This document shows, piece after piece, positions 30,926 to 38,029 of a stretch of 44,113 nt of DNA. The DNA is from Labilithrix sp. (lineage in GTDB: Bacteria > Myxococcota > Polyangia > Polyangiales > Polyangiaceae): positions 1-44,113 of the forward strand of contig JAQBQL010000267.1 in the NCBI GenBank assembly GCA_028287035.1, in the 5' to 3' direction. The first letter of the stretch is position 1; each line of letters opens with the position of its first letter. The position numbers and the translations under genes are program-made. The notes below the pieces were generated by a model, which saw only the letters and a program-made list of their open reading frames with translations, made no database searches and was not told where the DNA came from.

Positions 30926-31470
30926 CGGGCCGCAGGATACTTCGTCAGCTTGCGCTGCAGGCTACGACGATGCAGCCCGAGGAGCCGCGCCGCCTGCGAG
31001 ATGTTGCCGGCGCAGTCGTTGAGCACCCGGTTGATGTGCTCCCACTCGGCGCGCGCCAGCGAGGGAACCACCGCGTTCGCATCGGCCGCGGGCAAGAGCA
31101 CGCCGGCCGGCGCGTGCTTCCGCTCGAAGGCCGCGAGGATGTCGTCGACGTCTGCCGGCTTCGTCAGGTAGTGCGTCGCCCCGAGCCGGACCGCCTCGAG
31201 CGCGGTCGCGATGCTGCCGTACCCGGTGAGCACCACCACGTTGGTCATCGCGTCGATGGCCTTCAGCTCGCGCACCACCTCGAGGCCCGAGATGCCCGGC
31301 ATCCGCAGATCGACGACCGCGTATTCCGGGCTCTCGCGGCGCGCGAGGAGGAGCGCCGTCTCGCCGTCCGCGGCGCCCTGCGCCTCGTACTCGCGGGCCA
31401 CGAAGGCCCGCACGAGCCGGCTGCGGTACGTCTCGTCGTCGTCGATCACGAGCACCGAGGCCTGCGTCAT
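30922..31470 (-). CDS. regA: RegA/ActR-type response regulator
   Basis: 182 residues. Receiver domain with acidic 'IDDDET', phospho-acceptor Asp54 in 'VVDLRMPG', Thr/Ser in 'VVVLTGYGS' and Lys in 'YLTKPADV'. A Fis-type helix-turn-helix at the C-terminus reads 'NISQAARLLGLHRRSLQRKL', which matches the RegA/PrrA/ActR recognition helix. It activates or represses respiration, fixation and cytochrome genes according to redox state. The ATG overlaps the kinase stop by 4 bases. Symbol given by family. Confidence 0.88.
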   Translation of the reverse strand: MTQASVLVIDDDETYRSRLVRAFVAREYEAQGAADGETALLLARRESPEYAVVDLRMPGISGLEVVRELKAIDAMTNVVVLTGYGSIATALEAVRLGATHYLTKPADVDDILAAFERKHAPAGVLLPAADANAVVPSLARAEWEHINRVLNDCAGNISQAARLLGLHRRSLQRKLTKYPAAR

Positions 31471-32852
31471 GGGTCCACTCCGTCGGCGAGGGTCGCGGCC
31501 GGCAGCTCCAGGGTCACGCGCGTGCCCTTTCCCTCGCCGGACGCGATCACGAGCTCTCCGCCGTGCCGCTCGGCGAAGGCGCGCGCGAGGAAGAGGCCGA
31601 GCCCCATCCCCTGCCCCGGCGCCTTCGTCGTGAAGAAGGGCTCGCCGACGCGATCGAGATCGCCAGGGGGGATGCCGTGCCCCCGGTCCTGCACGGTGAA
31701 GCGCACGACGCCCGCCGACAGGCTGCCGCGGAGCTCCACCGGCGGGCCCTCGTCGCCCGTCGCCTGGAGCGCGTTCTGGACCAGGTTCGACAGCACCTGC
31801 ACGAGCCCCTGCACCGGCGCCGTGAACGATGCATCGTCCGCCACCGGAAGGACGCGCGTGAAGGCGGCCTCGCCCATGCGCTCCCGCAGCGCCGCGACGA
31901 CGCGGGCCACCGAGGTGGGCTCCGGCAGCTCCCCGAGCGACTGACCGGCGCTCGCGCTCATGCGGCGCACGATGGCGCGGCACCGTTCGAGCTCGTCGCG
32001 GATGAGGCGCGCGTCCTCGATGGCCTCGTCGGGCGCGCTGCGGATCGAGCGTTCGAGCTCCTTGGCGGCGATGGCGATCGTACCGAGTGGCGTTCCGAGC
32101 TCGTGAGCGGCGCCGGCGGCGAGCGTGCTCAGAGAGGCGAGCTTCTCGTTCTTCGCCGCGATCTGCTGCATGCGCAGGAGCTCGGCCTCGCGCTCGCGCA
32201 GGGCCCTCGCCACGCGCGCCACGAAGTACGCGATGAGGAGCGCGGCGATCGTGAGCGCCACCCACATGCCCTGGAGGTGCACGGAGAACGCCTTGCCCGA
32301 GTGGTGCGCGTGCTCCATCGCCGGCACCGTCACGTGCCACACGAAGAGGCCCGCGTAGGAGAGCGCCGAGAGGAGCACGATGACCGCCGACCAGCGCATC
32401 CCGAGCGCCACCGCGGTGATCGTCACGTGGACGAGGTAGAAGACGCTGAAGGGGTTCGCCGGCCCGCCCGCGAAATAGAGCAGCGCGGTCAGGATGAGCG
32501 TGTCGAGGACGAACACCCCGCCGAGCACGCCCTCCCCGGGATCGCGCGCGCGCCGCGACCACAGGTCGACGGCGAGGTTGGTGAGCCCGGTCACGCCGAC
32601 CACCACCGCAAGCGGAGCGACGGGCACCGCGACGTCGAGCACGTAGCGCGCGAGCAGGACGGTGAGCGCCTGGGCGAGGAAAAAGCCCCAGCGGAGGCGC
32701 ACGAGCCAGGTGAGCGTGATCGCCGAAGCCGAGCGGGCGCCCCCGGCAACGGCGGAGCGGGACGCGCCCACGTCCCGCGCAGCTCGCGCCGCTGGCGCGG
32801 CTGGAGAGGACGCGCCTGGTGAGGCAGCGCGCGCGACGACGAACTCGGTCAC
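31467..32852 (-). CDS. regB: RegB/PrrB-type redox-sensing histidine kinase
   Basis: 461 residues. An Ala/Ser-rich leader, then six hydrophobic helices with 'GGPANPF' (129-135), matching the GGxxNPF quinone-binding loop of RegB. The H-box is 'GAAHELGTPLGTIA' with His250. 'RDELERCRAIVRRM' carries Cys291 at the spacing of the redox-active Cys265 of Rhodobacter capsulatus RegB. G-boxes 'DRGHGIPPG' and 'GQGMGLGLFLARA' complete the kinase. GTG at 32852 is chosen; an in-frame GTG at 32888 is possible. It heads a ten-gene minus-strand operon, most of whose genes overlap. Confidence 0.88.
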   Translation of the reverse strand: MTEFVVARAASPGASSPAAPAARAARDVGASRSAVAGGARSASAITLTWLVRLRWGFFLAQALTVLLARYVLDVAVPVAPLAVVVGVTGLTNLAVDLWSRRARDPGEGVLGGVFVLDTLILTALLYFAGGPANPFSVFYLVHVTITAVALGMRWSAVIVLLSALSYAGLFVWHVTVPAMEHAHHSGKAFSVHLQGMWVALTIAALLIAYFVARVARALREREAELLRMQQIAAKNEKLASLSTLAAGAAHELGTPLGTIAIAAKELERSIRSAPDEAIEDARLIRDELERCRAIVRRMSASAGQSLGELPEPTSVARVVAALRERMGEAAFTRVLPVADDASFTAPVQGLVQVLSNLVQNALQATGDEGPPVELRGSLSAGVVRFTVQDRGHGIPPGDLDRVGEPFFTTKAPGQGMGLGLFLARAFAERHGGELVIASGEGKGTRVTLELPAATLADGVDP

Positions 32853-32946
32853 GGCTCCCAGCGTATCGCGAGCCCCGCCGCTCCGCACGGCGGCGGCATG
32901 TGGCGAATCGACGCGGGCTGCCCTTTCGTGATTACCTTCTCGCGCC

Positions 32947-33606
32947 GTGACGTTCGAGACGTTCGAGACGTTCGAGAAGGCTGCCCGCGCCGTCGCCGAC
33001 CGCTATGCGGAGCGGAGCGCCCACTGGTACGTGCGCTCGAAGCTCGCGATGGACCCGGTCGCCCGGAAGCTCGTCGAGCTCGGGGCCGCCGAGCCGTTCG
33101 GCGACGTTCTCGACATCGCGACGGGGCGCGGCCAGCTCGCGCTCCTCCTCCGGGAGACCGGCGCCTGCGCGGCCATTCACGGCGTCGACTGGGACGCGGC
33201 GAAGATCGCCATCGCCGAGCGCGCCGCGACGGGCCTCGAGGCGGTCACCTTCACGCAAGGCGACGTCCGCGTTGCCGAGCTCCCGCCCGCCGACACCGTG
33301 CTCCTCGTCGACATCCTGCACTACCTGACCCACCCCGAGCAGGACGCGCTCGTCCTCCGCGCAGCGAGGGCGACGCGCGGTCGGCTGCTCCTCCGCGACG
33401 TCGACCCCGATCAGGGCGCGGCGAGCGTCTTCACGCAGGGCTGGGAATGGGTCACGACGACGCTCGGCTACAACCGCGGCGCACGCGTCGCCCCGCGCTC
33501 GTTCGTGGAGCTCGCAGCGCTCCTCGAGCAGGCCGGCCTCACCGTGTCCCGCGAGCCATGCTCCGCCAAGGGCATGTCGAACATGCTGCTCGTCGGTCGG
33601 CGCTGA
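32947..33606 (+). CDS. SAM-dependent methyltransferase
   Basis: 219 residues. Class I fold with 'VLDIATGRGQLALLL' (SAM loop), 'IHGVDWDAAKIAIAERA' and 'DTVLLVDILHYLTHPEQDAL'. The substrate is not evident; a C-terminal 'MSNMLLVGRR' ends the domain. The N-terminus is a direct ACGTTCGAG triple (32950-32976) encoding TFETFETFE, so its start is unusual; GTG at 32947 is the first usable codon. It is divergent from RegB and its stop lies one base from the stop of the DUF2063 gene. It might be linked to the RiPP operon by location, but it is on the other strand. Confidence 0.7.
   Translation: MTFETFETFEKAARAVADRYAERSAHWYVRSKLAMDPVARKLVELGAAEPFGDVLDIATGRGQLALLLRETGACAAIHGVDWDAAKIAIAERAATGLEAVTFTQGDVRVAELPPADTVLLVDILHYLTHPEQDALVLRAARATRGRLLLRDVDPDQGAASVFTQGWEWVTTTLGYNRGARVAPRSFVELAALLEQAGLTVSREPCSAKGMSNMLLVGRR
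32950..32976 (+). repeat. Three perfect 9-bp repeats at the start of the methyltransferase gene
   Basis: ACGTTCGAG occurs three times in a row directly after the GTG start, in frame. Slippage here would add or remove three residues without shifting the frame. Confidence 0.9.
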
Positions 33607-33607
33607 G

Positions 33608-34417
33608 TCAGTCGGCGCGCGCGCCGAGCAGCACGCCCCGCTCGCCCAGGTCGGCGAGCAGCTGCGCGGCGCCGCCGAGGACCGCCCCGTCGAGGGGTAC
33701 GCCGGCGGCCTCGCACGCCGCGACCATCGCCGCGGCGAGCGCCCTTCCCGCGAAGAGCTCCTCGAGGATCGCCGCCGCGAGCGGGCTGAGGTCGAGGAAC
33801 CGCGACGCGAACGTTGCCGCGTCGCGATAGACGAGCAGGCTCACCGCCCGGGGCTCCGGCTCCGCGTCGAGCGCGTCCGGCGGAACGAGATGCACCGCGT
33901 GACCGAGGCGCACGAGGGTGCGGGGATCGGCGAAGACGAGCGGCCGCTCCGCGGTGACGTCGGCGAGGGGCGGCGGCGGCGGCGGACGCGGGGCGACGCC
34001 GATCGTGAACTCGACGAGCTCGTACTCCGCGTAGTCGACGAGCCACGCGGGCACTGCCGGATCCTCGCGCCACCGCGGCGCGGCCCACGCCAGGAACTCG
34101 CCCGGCACGTCGCGCAGGTGCGAGGTGCGAGGGCCCTGCGCGGCGAGGAACGCGGCGACCGCCTGGTCGAACCGGCCGGGCAGCCGCCGGTCGAGGCGCG
34201 CCCGCGTGCGGTCGAGCATCGTGCCGATCACGTTCACCACGTTGTGCCGGACCAGCATGCGGTAGAGGCCGAGCCGCCGCGGGGACGCGAGCAGAGCCGC
34301 CGCGTCCTCCTCGGCGAGATCGTAGCGGCCGAGGAAGGCCTCGGTGTCGACCGCCGGGTCGCTCGCCCCGAAGCACGCGTCCGCGAACAACCGGTGGAGC
34401 CGCGCGACGTCGCTCAC
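33608..34417 (-). CDS. MNIO partner protein, BufC/HvfC-like (DUF2063)
   Basis: 269 residues. The N-terminal helical domain ('FGASDPAVDTEAFLGRYDLA', 'LYRMLVRHNVVNVIGTMLD', 'GPRTSHLRDVPGEFLAWAAP') matches the DUF2063-type partner seen next to MNIO enzymes. The C-terminal half is a winged-helix or beta-rich domain used in precursor recognition in related systems. GTG at 34417 overlaps the MNIO stop as GTGA, so the two are made together. Expected to present the precursor to the iron enzyme. It ends one base from the convergent methyltransferase. Confidence 0.85.
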   Translation of the reverse strand: MSDVARLHRLFADACFGASDPAVDTEAFLGRYDLAEEDAAALLASPRRLGLYRMLVRHNVVNVIGTMLDRTRARLDRRLPGRFDQAVAAFLAAQGPRTSHLRDVPGEFLAWAAPRWREDPAVPAWLVDYAEYELVEFTIGVAPRPPPPPPLADVTAERPLVFADPRTLVRLGHAVHLVPPDALDAEPEPRAVSLLVYRDAATFASRFLDLSPLAAAILEELFAGRALAAAMVAACEAAGVPLDGAVLGGAAQLLADLGERGVLLGARAD

Positions 34418-35307
34418 GCGCGGGCCGCCGTCGCGCGGAGCCAGAGGGCCTTCAGGGTCGCGACCTCGGCGAGCAGCTGCGGGAGCGGCGGGATCGCCTG
34501 ATCACGCTCGAGGAGCACGGGGACGGGACCGGTCCGCACCAGCACGCGCTCGAGCAGCGACAGCACCTCGGCCGAGCAGTCTGCGCCATGGGTATCGATG
34601 ATGAGGCGCGCCTTGCGCTCTTCCGGGGTCGCCGGCGGCGCGGCGGGCTCCCAGGTGTCCTCGGCGAACCAGTCGTGCCCGGCCACGTGGATCTGCACGA
34701 CGCGCTCGAGCGGGATCACGTTCATCCAGGCATCGACGTCGTCACCGAAGTTCGTCGCGTTGACGTACGCGTTGTTCACGTCCAGCAGGAGCCCGCAGTC
34801 CGCAGCCTCGCAGACGCGCGCCAGGAACTCGGCCTCGCTCATCTCGCGCCTGCCCGGGTGCAGGTAGAAGCTGACGTTCTCGATCGCCATCGGGCGTCCC
34901 ACCGCATCCTGCGCCCGCTTGATGCGATCGGCGATGCGGCCTACCTCGCTCTCCTTGAAGGGCACCGGCAAGAGATCGTGGAGCACCACGCCGCCGTGCA
35001 CGCTGAAGCAGAGGTGGTCGGAGTGCCAGGGGCTCTTCACGCGATCGCAGAAGGCGCGGAGCCGCGCGAGGTAGTCCTCGCGCAGCGGATCGACGCCGCC
35101 GATGCTCATCGTGAGGCCGTGCGTCACGACCGGGTAGAGCGCCGCGGCGCGGTCGAGCGCCTCGTCGTAGTAGCCGCCGCGGCCCATGTAGTTCTCGGGC
35201 GAGACCTCGACGAAGTCGAGCGCGGGCTGCTGTTCGAGCAGCTCCGAGACGAAGTCCCAGCGGAGCCCGAGGCCGACGCCCTGGACCTTCGCGCGTTCGT
35301 CGGTCAT
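34414..35307 (-). CDS. MNIO (DUF692) multinuclear iron oxidase, BufB/HvfB-like
   Basis: 297 residues, normal length for the TIM-barrel MNIO family. GAGGTGG lies 8 bases before the ATG. Family marks are all present: 'EVSPENY' (34-40), His63 in 'THGLTMSIG', 'SDHLCF' (96-101), 'ENVSFYL' (143-149), 'LLLDVNNAYVNATNFG' (173-188), 'HVAGHD' (207-212) and 'IDTHGADC' (237-244). These supply the His/Asp/Glu/Asn ligands of the iron cluster. MNIOs oxidise Cys in RiPP precursors to thiooxazole or oxazolone/thioamide groups that chelate copper or other metals. The candidate precursor lies 64 bp upstream on the same strand. Confidence 0.9.
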   Translation of the reverse strand: MTDERAKVQGVGLGLRWDFVSELLEQQPALDFVEVSPENYMGRGGYYDEALDRAAALYPVVTHGLTMSIGGVDPLREDYLARLRAFCDRVKSPWHSDHLCFSVHGGVVLHDLLPVPFKESEVGRIADRIKRAQDAVGRPMAIENVSFYLHPGRREMSEAEFLARVCEAADCGLLLDVNNAYVNATNFGDDVDAWMNVIPLERVVQIHVAGHDWFAEDTWEPAAPPATPEERKARLIIDTHGADCSAEVLSLLERVLVRTGPVPVLLERDQAIPPLPQLLAEVATLKALWLRATAARA

Positions 35308-35371
35308 GGGCAGCGCCACCTCCCCCTTTCCCCGCGCCGGAGCGCCGGGAAGGAGGAGGTCCTCGCGCGTC

Positions 35372-35827
35372 TTACTTCTTCGCCGCGCACGTGCCGGCGC
35401 CGCAGCTCGCCGCGCCGCCCTTCTTGGGCGCTGCCGCGGGAGCGGCCGCCGCCTTCTTGGCGGAGCCGGTCGCGGCCGGCGTGGCCGTGCTGGTCGTCGT
35501 GCTCGTGCTCGTGGTGCTGCTCGTGCTGCTCGGGGTCGCCGTCGCGCTTCCGGTCGCGCCGCTCGCCGCCGCCGTGTCCGGCTTCGCAGCGGAGGTCGCG
35601 TCGCCGGTCTTCGCCGCCGCCGAGCACTGCGCTTCGCCCGCCTTGTGGTCCTTGCCCGCGCCGCAATGGCTGTCGGCGCTCGCGGCCTTGTCGGACGTGG
35701 CCGGAACCTCCGTCGAGGTCACGGGCGCCTTCGCCTCCTCGCCGCCGCCACACGCCGCCATGAGAACGCCGGTGCCGAGGACGGCGAGCGCCCCCGTGAT
35801 CGATTCGAGAGACAGGTTCGGTCGCAT
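35372..35827 (-). CDS. Candidate MNIO substrate: lipoprotein RiPP precursor with CGAG motifs
   Basis: 151 residues. GGAGG lies 9 bases before the ATG. Signal peptide with lipobox 'LMAAC' (Cys26), so the product may be lipid-anchored. Then come 'SHCGAGKDHKAGEAQC' (Cys55, Cys68), a 70-residue Ala/Ser/Thr/Lys low-complexity linker, and a terminal 'SCGAGTCAAKK' (Cys142, Cys147). Paired CGxG-C motifs resemble the EGKCG/CGAGxC cores of HvfA-type substrates, but here only four non-lipobox Cys are split into two clusters at opposite ends of a linker. Which Cys are modified is unknown. Immediately followed by the MNIO gene and preceded by the YceI lipoprotein gene. A non-modified metal-binding lipoprotein is the alternative. 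Confidence 0.7.
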   Translation of the reverse strand: MRPNLSLESITGALAVLGTGVLMAACGGGEEAKAPVTSTEVPATSDKAASADSHCGAGKDHKAGEAQCSAAAKTGDATSAAKPDTAAASGATGSATATPSSTSSTTSTSTTTSTATPAATGSAKKAAAAPAAAPKKGGAASCGAGTCAAKK

Positions 35828-35863
35828 TCGCTCAATACCTCCCGTGACTTACCTAGATGTGAT

Positions 35864-35890
35864 CGTGATGCTCAGCGGAAACGTATCACG
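35864..35890 (-). promoter_or_regulatory. Inverted repeat between the YceI gene and the precursor gene
   Basis: CGTGAT and ATCACG, 15 bases apart, flank the YceI stop codon. It may be a regulator site for an internal promoter before the precursor, or a weak hairpin; no U-tract follows. Only 58 bases separate the two genes. Confidence 0.3.
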
Positions 35891-36707
35891 GCTGCGGGGC
35901 CGCCTTGAAGGCGAGGGTGACGTCGGCCGTCTCCGCCACCTTGGTGCCGATCAAGTTGAACGCGCCCTTGGCGAGCTTGCCGAGCCCGTCGCGCGGCTTG
36001 ATGTCGTGATCGGCGAGCGTCGTGCGGAGCGGCCTGACCGACGTGATGACGACGCTCGACGGCGCGTCGATCGCGGCGCCCGCCGGGTAGTGGAACCGAA
36101 CCTCGACGTCGGCCTCGTGCTCGGACTTGTGGCCGTGGATGAGCAGATCGCCGTGGGTCGTCGCGGTGACGGTGCGGACGTCGTCGGCGCCCTCCTTGGT
36201 CGGCGTGACCTTCGTGAGATCCGCCGCGCTCAGCTTGTCCACGCTGCGGATCGCGTAGATCGCCCAGCGGTTCTGGGACTTCACGTCGTCGGGGAGCTTG
36301 CCGTCCTCGCCGTCGGCGACCTCGAGCCAGGTGCGCGCATGGACGGTCTGCGTGTCGTCCTTCTTCGCGTCGTCGAAGGTGCGCGTCTTCAGCGTCGTGA
36401 GATCGGCCTTGATCTCGCCCCGGGTGCTCGCGAGGTTCGTCGGATCGATCTCGAGGGTCCCGGCGGCGACGTCGGTGCCGGCCTTGATGTGCTCCTTGGG
36501 AGCAGGCATGTCGATGGAGGTCGTGCTCTTCGGGTCGATGACGAGCTTGATCGTCTTGTGGCCGGTCGGCGCCACCACCGATGGCGCCAGCGAGCTCGCG
36601 GCCGGGGCCGTGGCGGTCGCCTTCTTGTCGTCGCAGCCCGCAATGGCGACCGCAACGATCGTGACGAGCGCGCAGGCGCCCCAGGTCTTTCCGGCGTTCC
36701 GCATCAT
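35886..36707 (-). CDS. YceI-family lipoprotein
   Basis: 273 residues. GGGAGG lies 7 bases before the first of two ATGs. Lipobox 'VAIAGC' (about Cys25), Ala/Ser linker, then a lipocalin-like YceI domain ('LVIDPKSTTSIDMPAPKEHI', 'GTLEIDPTNLASTRGEIKAD', 'THGDLLIHGHKSEHEADVEV'). YceI proteins bind isoprenoids such as polyprenyl phosphates or quinones and are often found with redox or stress genes. It lies between the antiporter and the RiPP precursor on one strand, suggesting a shared transcript; the role in metal or quinone handling is inferred from position. Confidence 0.8.
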   Translation of the reverse strand: MMRNAGKTWGACALVTIVAVAIAGCDDKKATATAPAASSLAPSVVAPTGHKTIKLVIDPKSTTSIDMPAPKEHIKAGTDVAAGTLEIDPTNLASTRGEIKADLTTLKTRTFDDAKKDDTQTVHARTWLEVADGEDGKLPDDVKSQNRWAIYAIRSVDKLSAADLTKVTPTKEGADDVRTVTATTHGDLLIHGHKSEHEADVEVRFHYPAGAAIDAPSSVVITSVRPLRTTLADHDIKPRDGLGKLAKGAFNLIGTKVAETADVTLAFKAAPQP

Positions 36708-36743
36708 CTTCGAGCCTCCCTTTGCTCGGCTACTCTACGCGCG

Positions 36744-38006
36744 CTACCCGCCGCCGGTTTCGCTTTTCCTGGCGCCTTGCAGCGCGCGGATCCGGGCGGC
36801 CAGCGCAGGCGGCGCAGCGAGCGTCGTGACGAACACCGCCGCCACCAGGGCCGCGTGGACTCCGACCGAGAAGAGCGGCACGCCGCCGACGACGAGCCGG
36901 GCGCCGACGTCGGCGAAGATGAGACCCACCTCCCCGCGCGGCGTCATCCCGAGACCGACGAGAAGGCGGTCCGTCCTGCCCCCGCCGCGGACGCCGAGCC
37001 CCGACACCAGCTTGCCCGCGAAGGCGGTCACGACGAGGACCAGCGTGAGGAGGAGCGACGAGGCGTCCAGGCCGCCCAGCTGGACGCTCATCCCGGTGCG
37101 CACGAAGAAGATCGGGGCGAACACCGCGACGATCGGGGAGACGAACGTATCGACCTTGTGCACGCCGCTGCCCTGCTGGTCGGTGAACGGGCGCACGCTC
37201 ACCTCGTCGAGGAGGAGACCGGCCGCGTAGGCGCCGACGATCGGCGCGAGGCCGGCGAGCGCGCTCGTGCCGGCGAGCGCGAGGCAGCCAGCGACCGACA
37301 GCGCCCCCAGCACGTGCGGCGCGCGGAGCACCGACGCCACGCGGTAGGCGCCCCGGAAGACGTAGAGGCCGATCGCGAGCGCGCCCACCACGAAGGCCAC
37401 GGCCGCCGCGGTGATGCGGGCGATGAGCCACGGGTCGATGCGGCCGGTCGTGCTGACCGCCACCGCCGAGACCACCGCGAGGATGACGAGGCCGAGCACG
37501 TCGTCGATCACCGCGGCGCCCAGGATGATCTTGGCCTCCTCGCGTCCGAGCGCGCCGAGATCCTTGAGGACCGTCGCGGTGATGCCGACGCTCGTCGCGC
37601 ACATGGTGGCGCCGATGAAGAGGTGAACCGAGGTGCTCGCCTGCGGGACGAGGAGGGCGCTGGCGCCGAACCCGAGCACGCTCGGCACCACGACCCCGAT
37701 GACCGCGACCGCTCCGGCCCGCGGCGCGACGCGCACCATCTGCCCGACGCTCGACTCGAGGCCGACCTGGAAGAGGAGCAGCATGACGCCGAGCTCCGCG
37801 GCGAAGCCGAGCACCGGGCCGCGCGCTTCGGCCTGGAGCGCCCCGAGCGGCAGGTTCCCGAGCAAGACGCCCGCCACGAGCTCGCCGAGCACCGCCGGCT
37901 GCTTCACCCGCAGCGCGATCTCACCGCCGAGCTTGGCGGTGACGATCACGAGCGCGAGGAAGAGCCAGGTCGCGGACCCGATCGCGTGGGTTGCGGCCTC
38001 GTCCAT
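36744..38006 (-). CDS. Cation:proton antiporter (CPA2/KefB-like)
   Basis: 420 residues with about 12 transmembrane helices: 'PAVLGELVAGVLLGNLPLG', 'GVMLLLFQVGLESSVGQMV', 'FIGATMCATSVGITATVLKD' and 'GAAVIDDVLGLVILAVVSA', whose Asp-Asp pair is the usual cation/proton site. No C-terminal TrkA-N domain, so a short NapA-like member. ATG at 38006 is preferred to an ATG 33 bases upstream, which would overlap the divergent copper ATPase. The 36-bp gap to the YceI gene suggests co-transcription. May support cation homeostasis of the metal operon. Confidence 0.82.
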   Translation of the reverse strand: MDEAATHAIGSATWLFLALVIVTAKLGGEIALRVKQPAVLGELVAGVLLGNLPLGALQAEARGPVLGFAAELGVMLLLFQVGLESSVGQMVRVAPRAGAVAVIGVVVPSVLGFGASALLVPQASTSVHLFIGATMCATSVGITATVLKDLGALGREEAKIILGAAVIDDVLGLVILAVVSAVAVSTTGRIDPWLIARITAAAVAFVVGALAIGLYVFRGAYRVASVLRAPHVLGALSVAGCLALAGTSALAGLAPIVGAYAAGLLLDEVSVRPFTDQQGSGVHKVDTFVSPIVAVFAPIFFVRTGMSVQLGGLDASSLLLTLVLVVTAFAGKLVSGLGVRGGGRTDRLLVGLGMTPRGEVGLIFADVGARLVVGGVPLFSVGVHAALVAAVFVTTLAAPPALAARIRALQGARKSETGGG

Positions 38007-38029
38007 GCCGGCATGATAGTCGATAGAGC

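Noticed and set aside
32947..33606. Methyltransferase as a tailoring enzyme of the RiPP operon
   Set aside because: It is convergent with the DUF2063 gene and divergent from RegB, so co-transcription is impossible; kept only as a neighbour.
38014..38028. Third copy of the Fur-like operator before copA
   Set aside because: TGATAGTCGATAGAG matches the other sites at only 11 of 15 bases and has lost the right arm of the palindrome.
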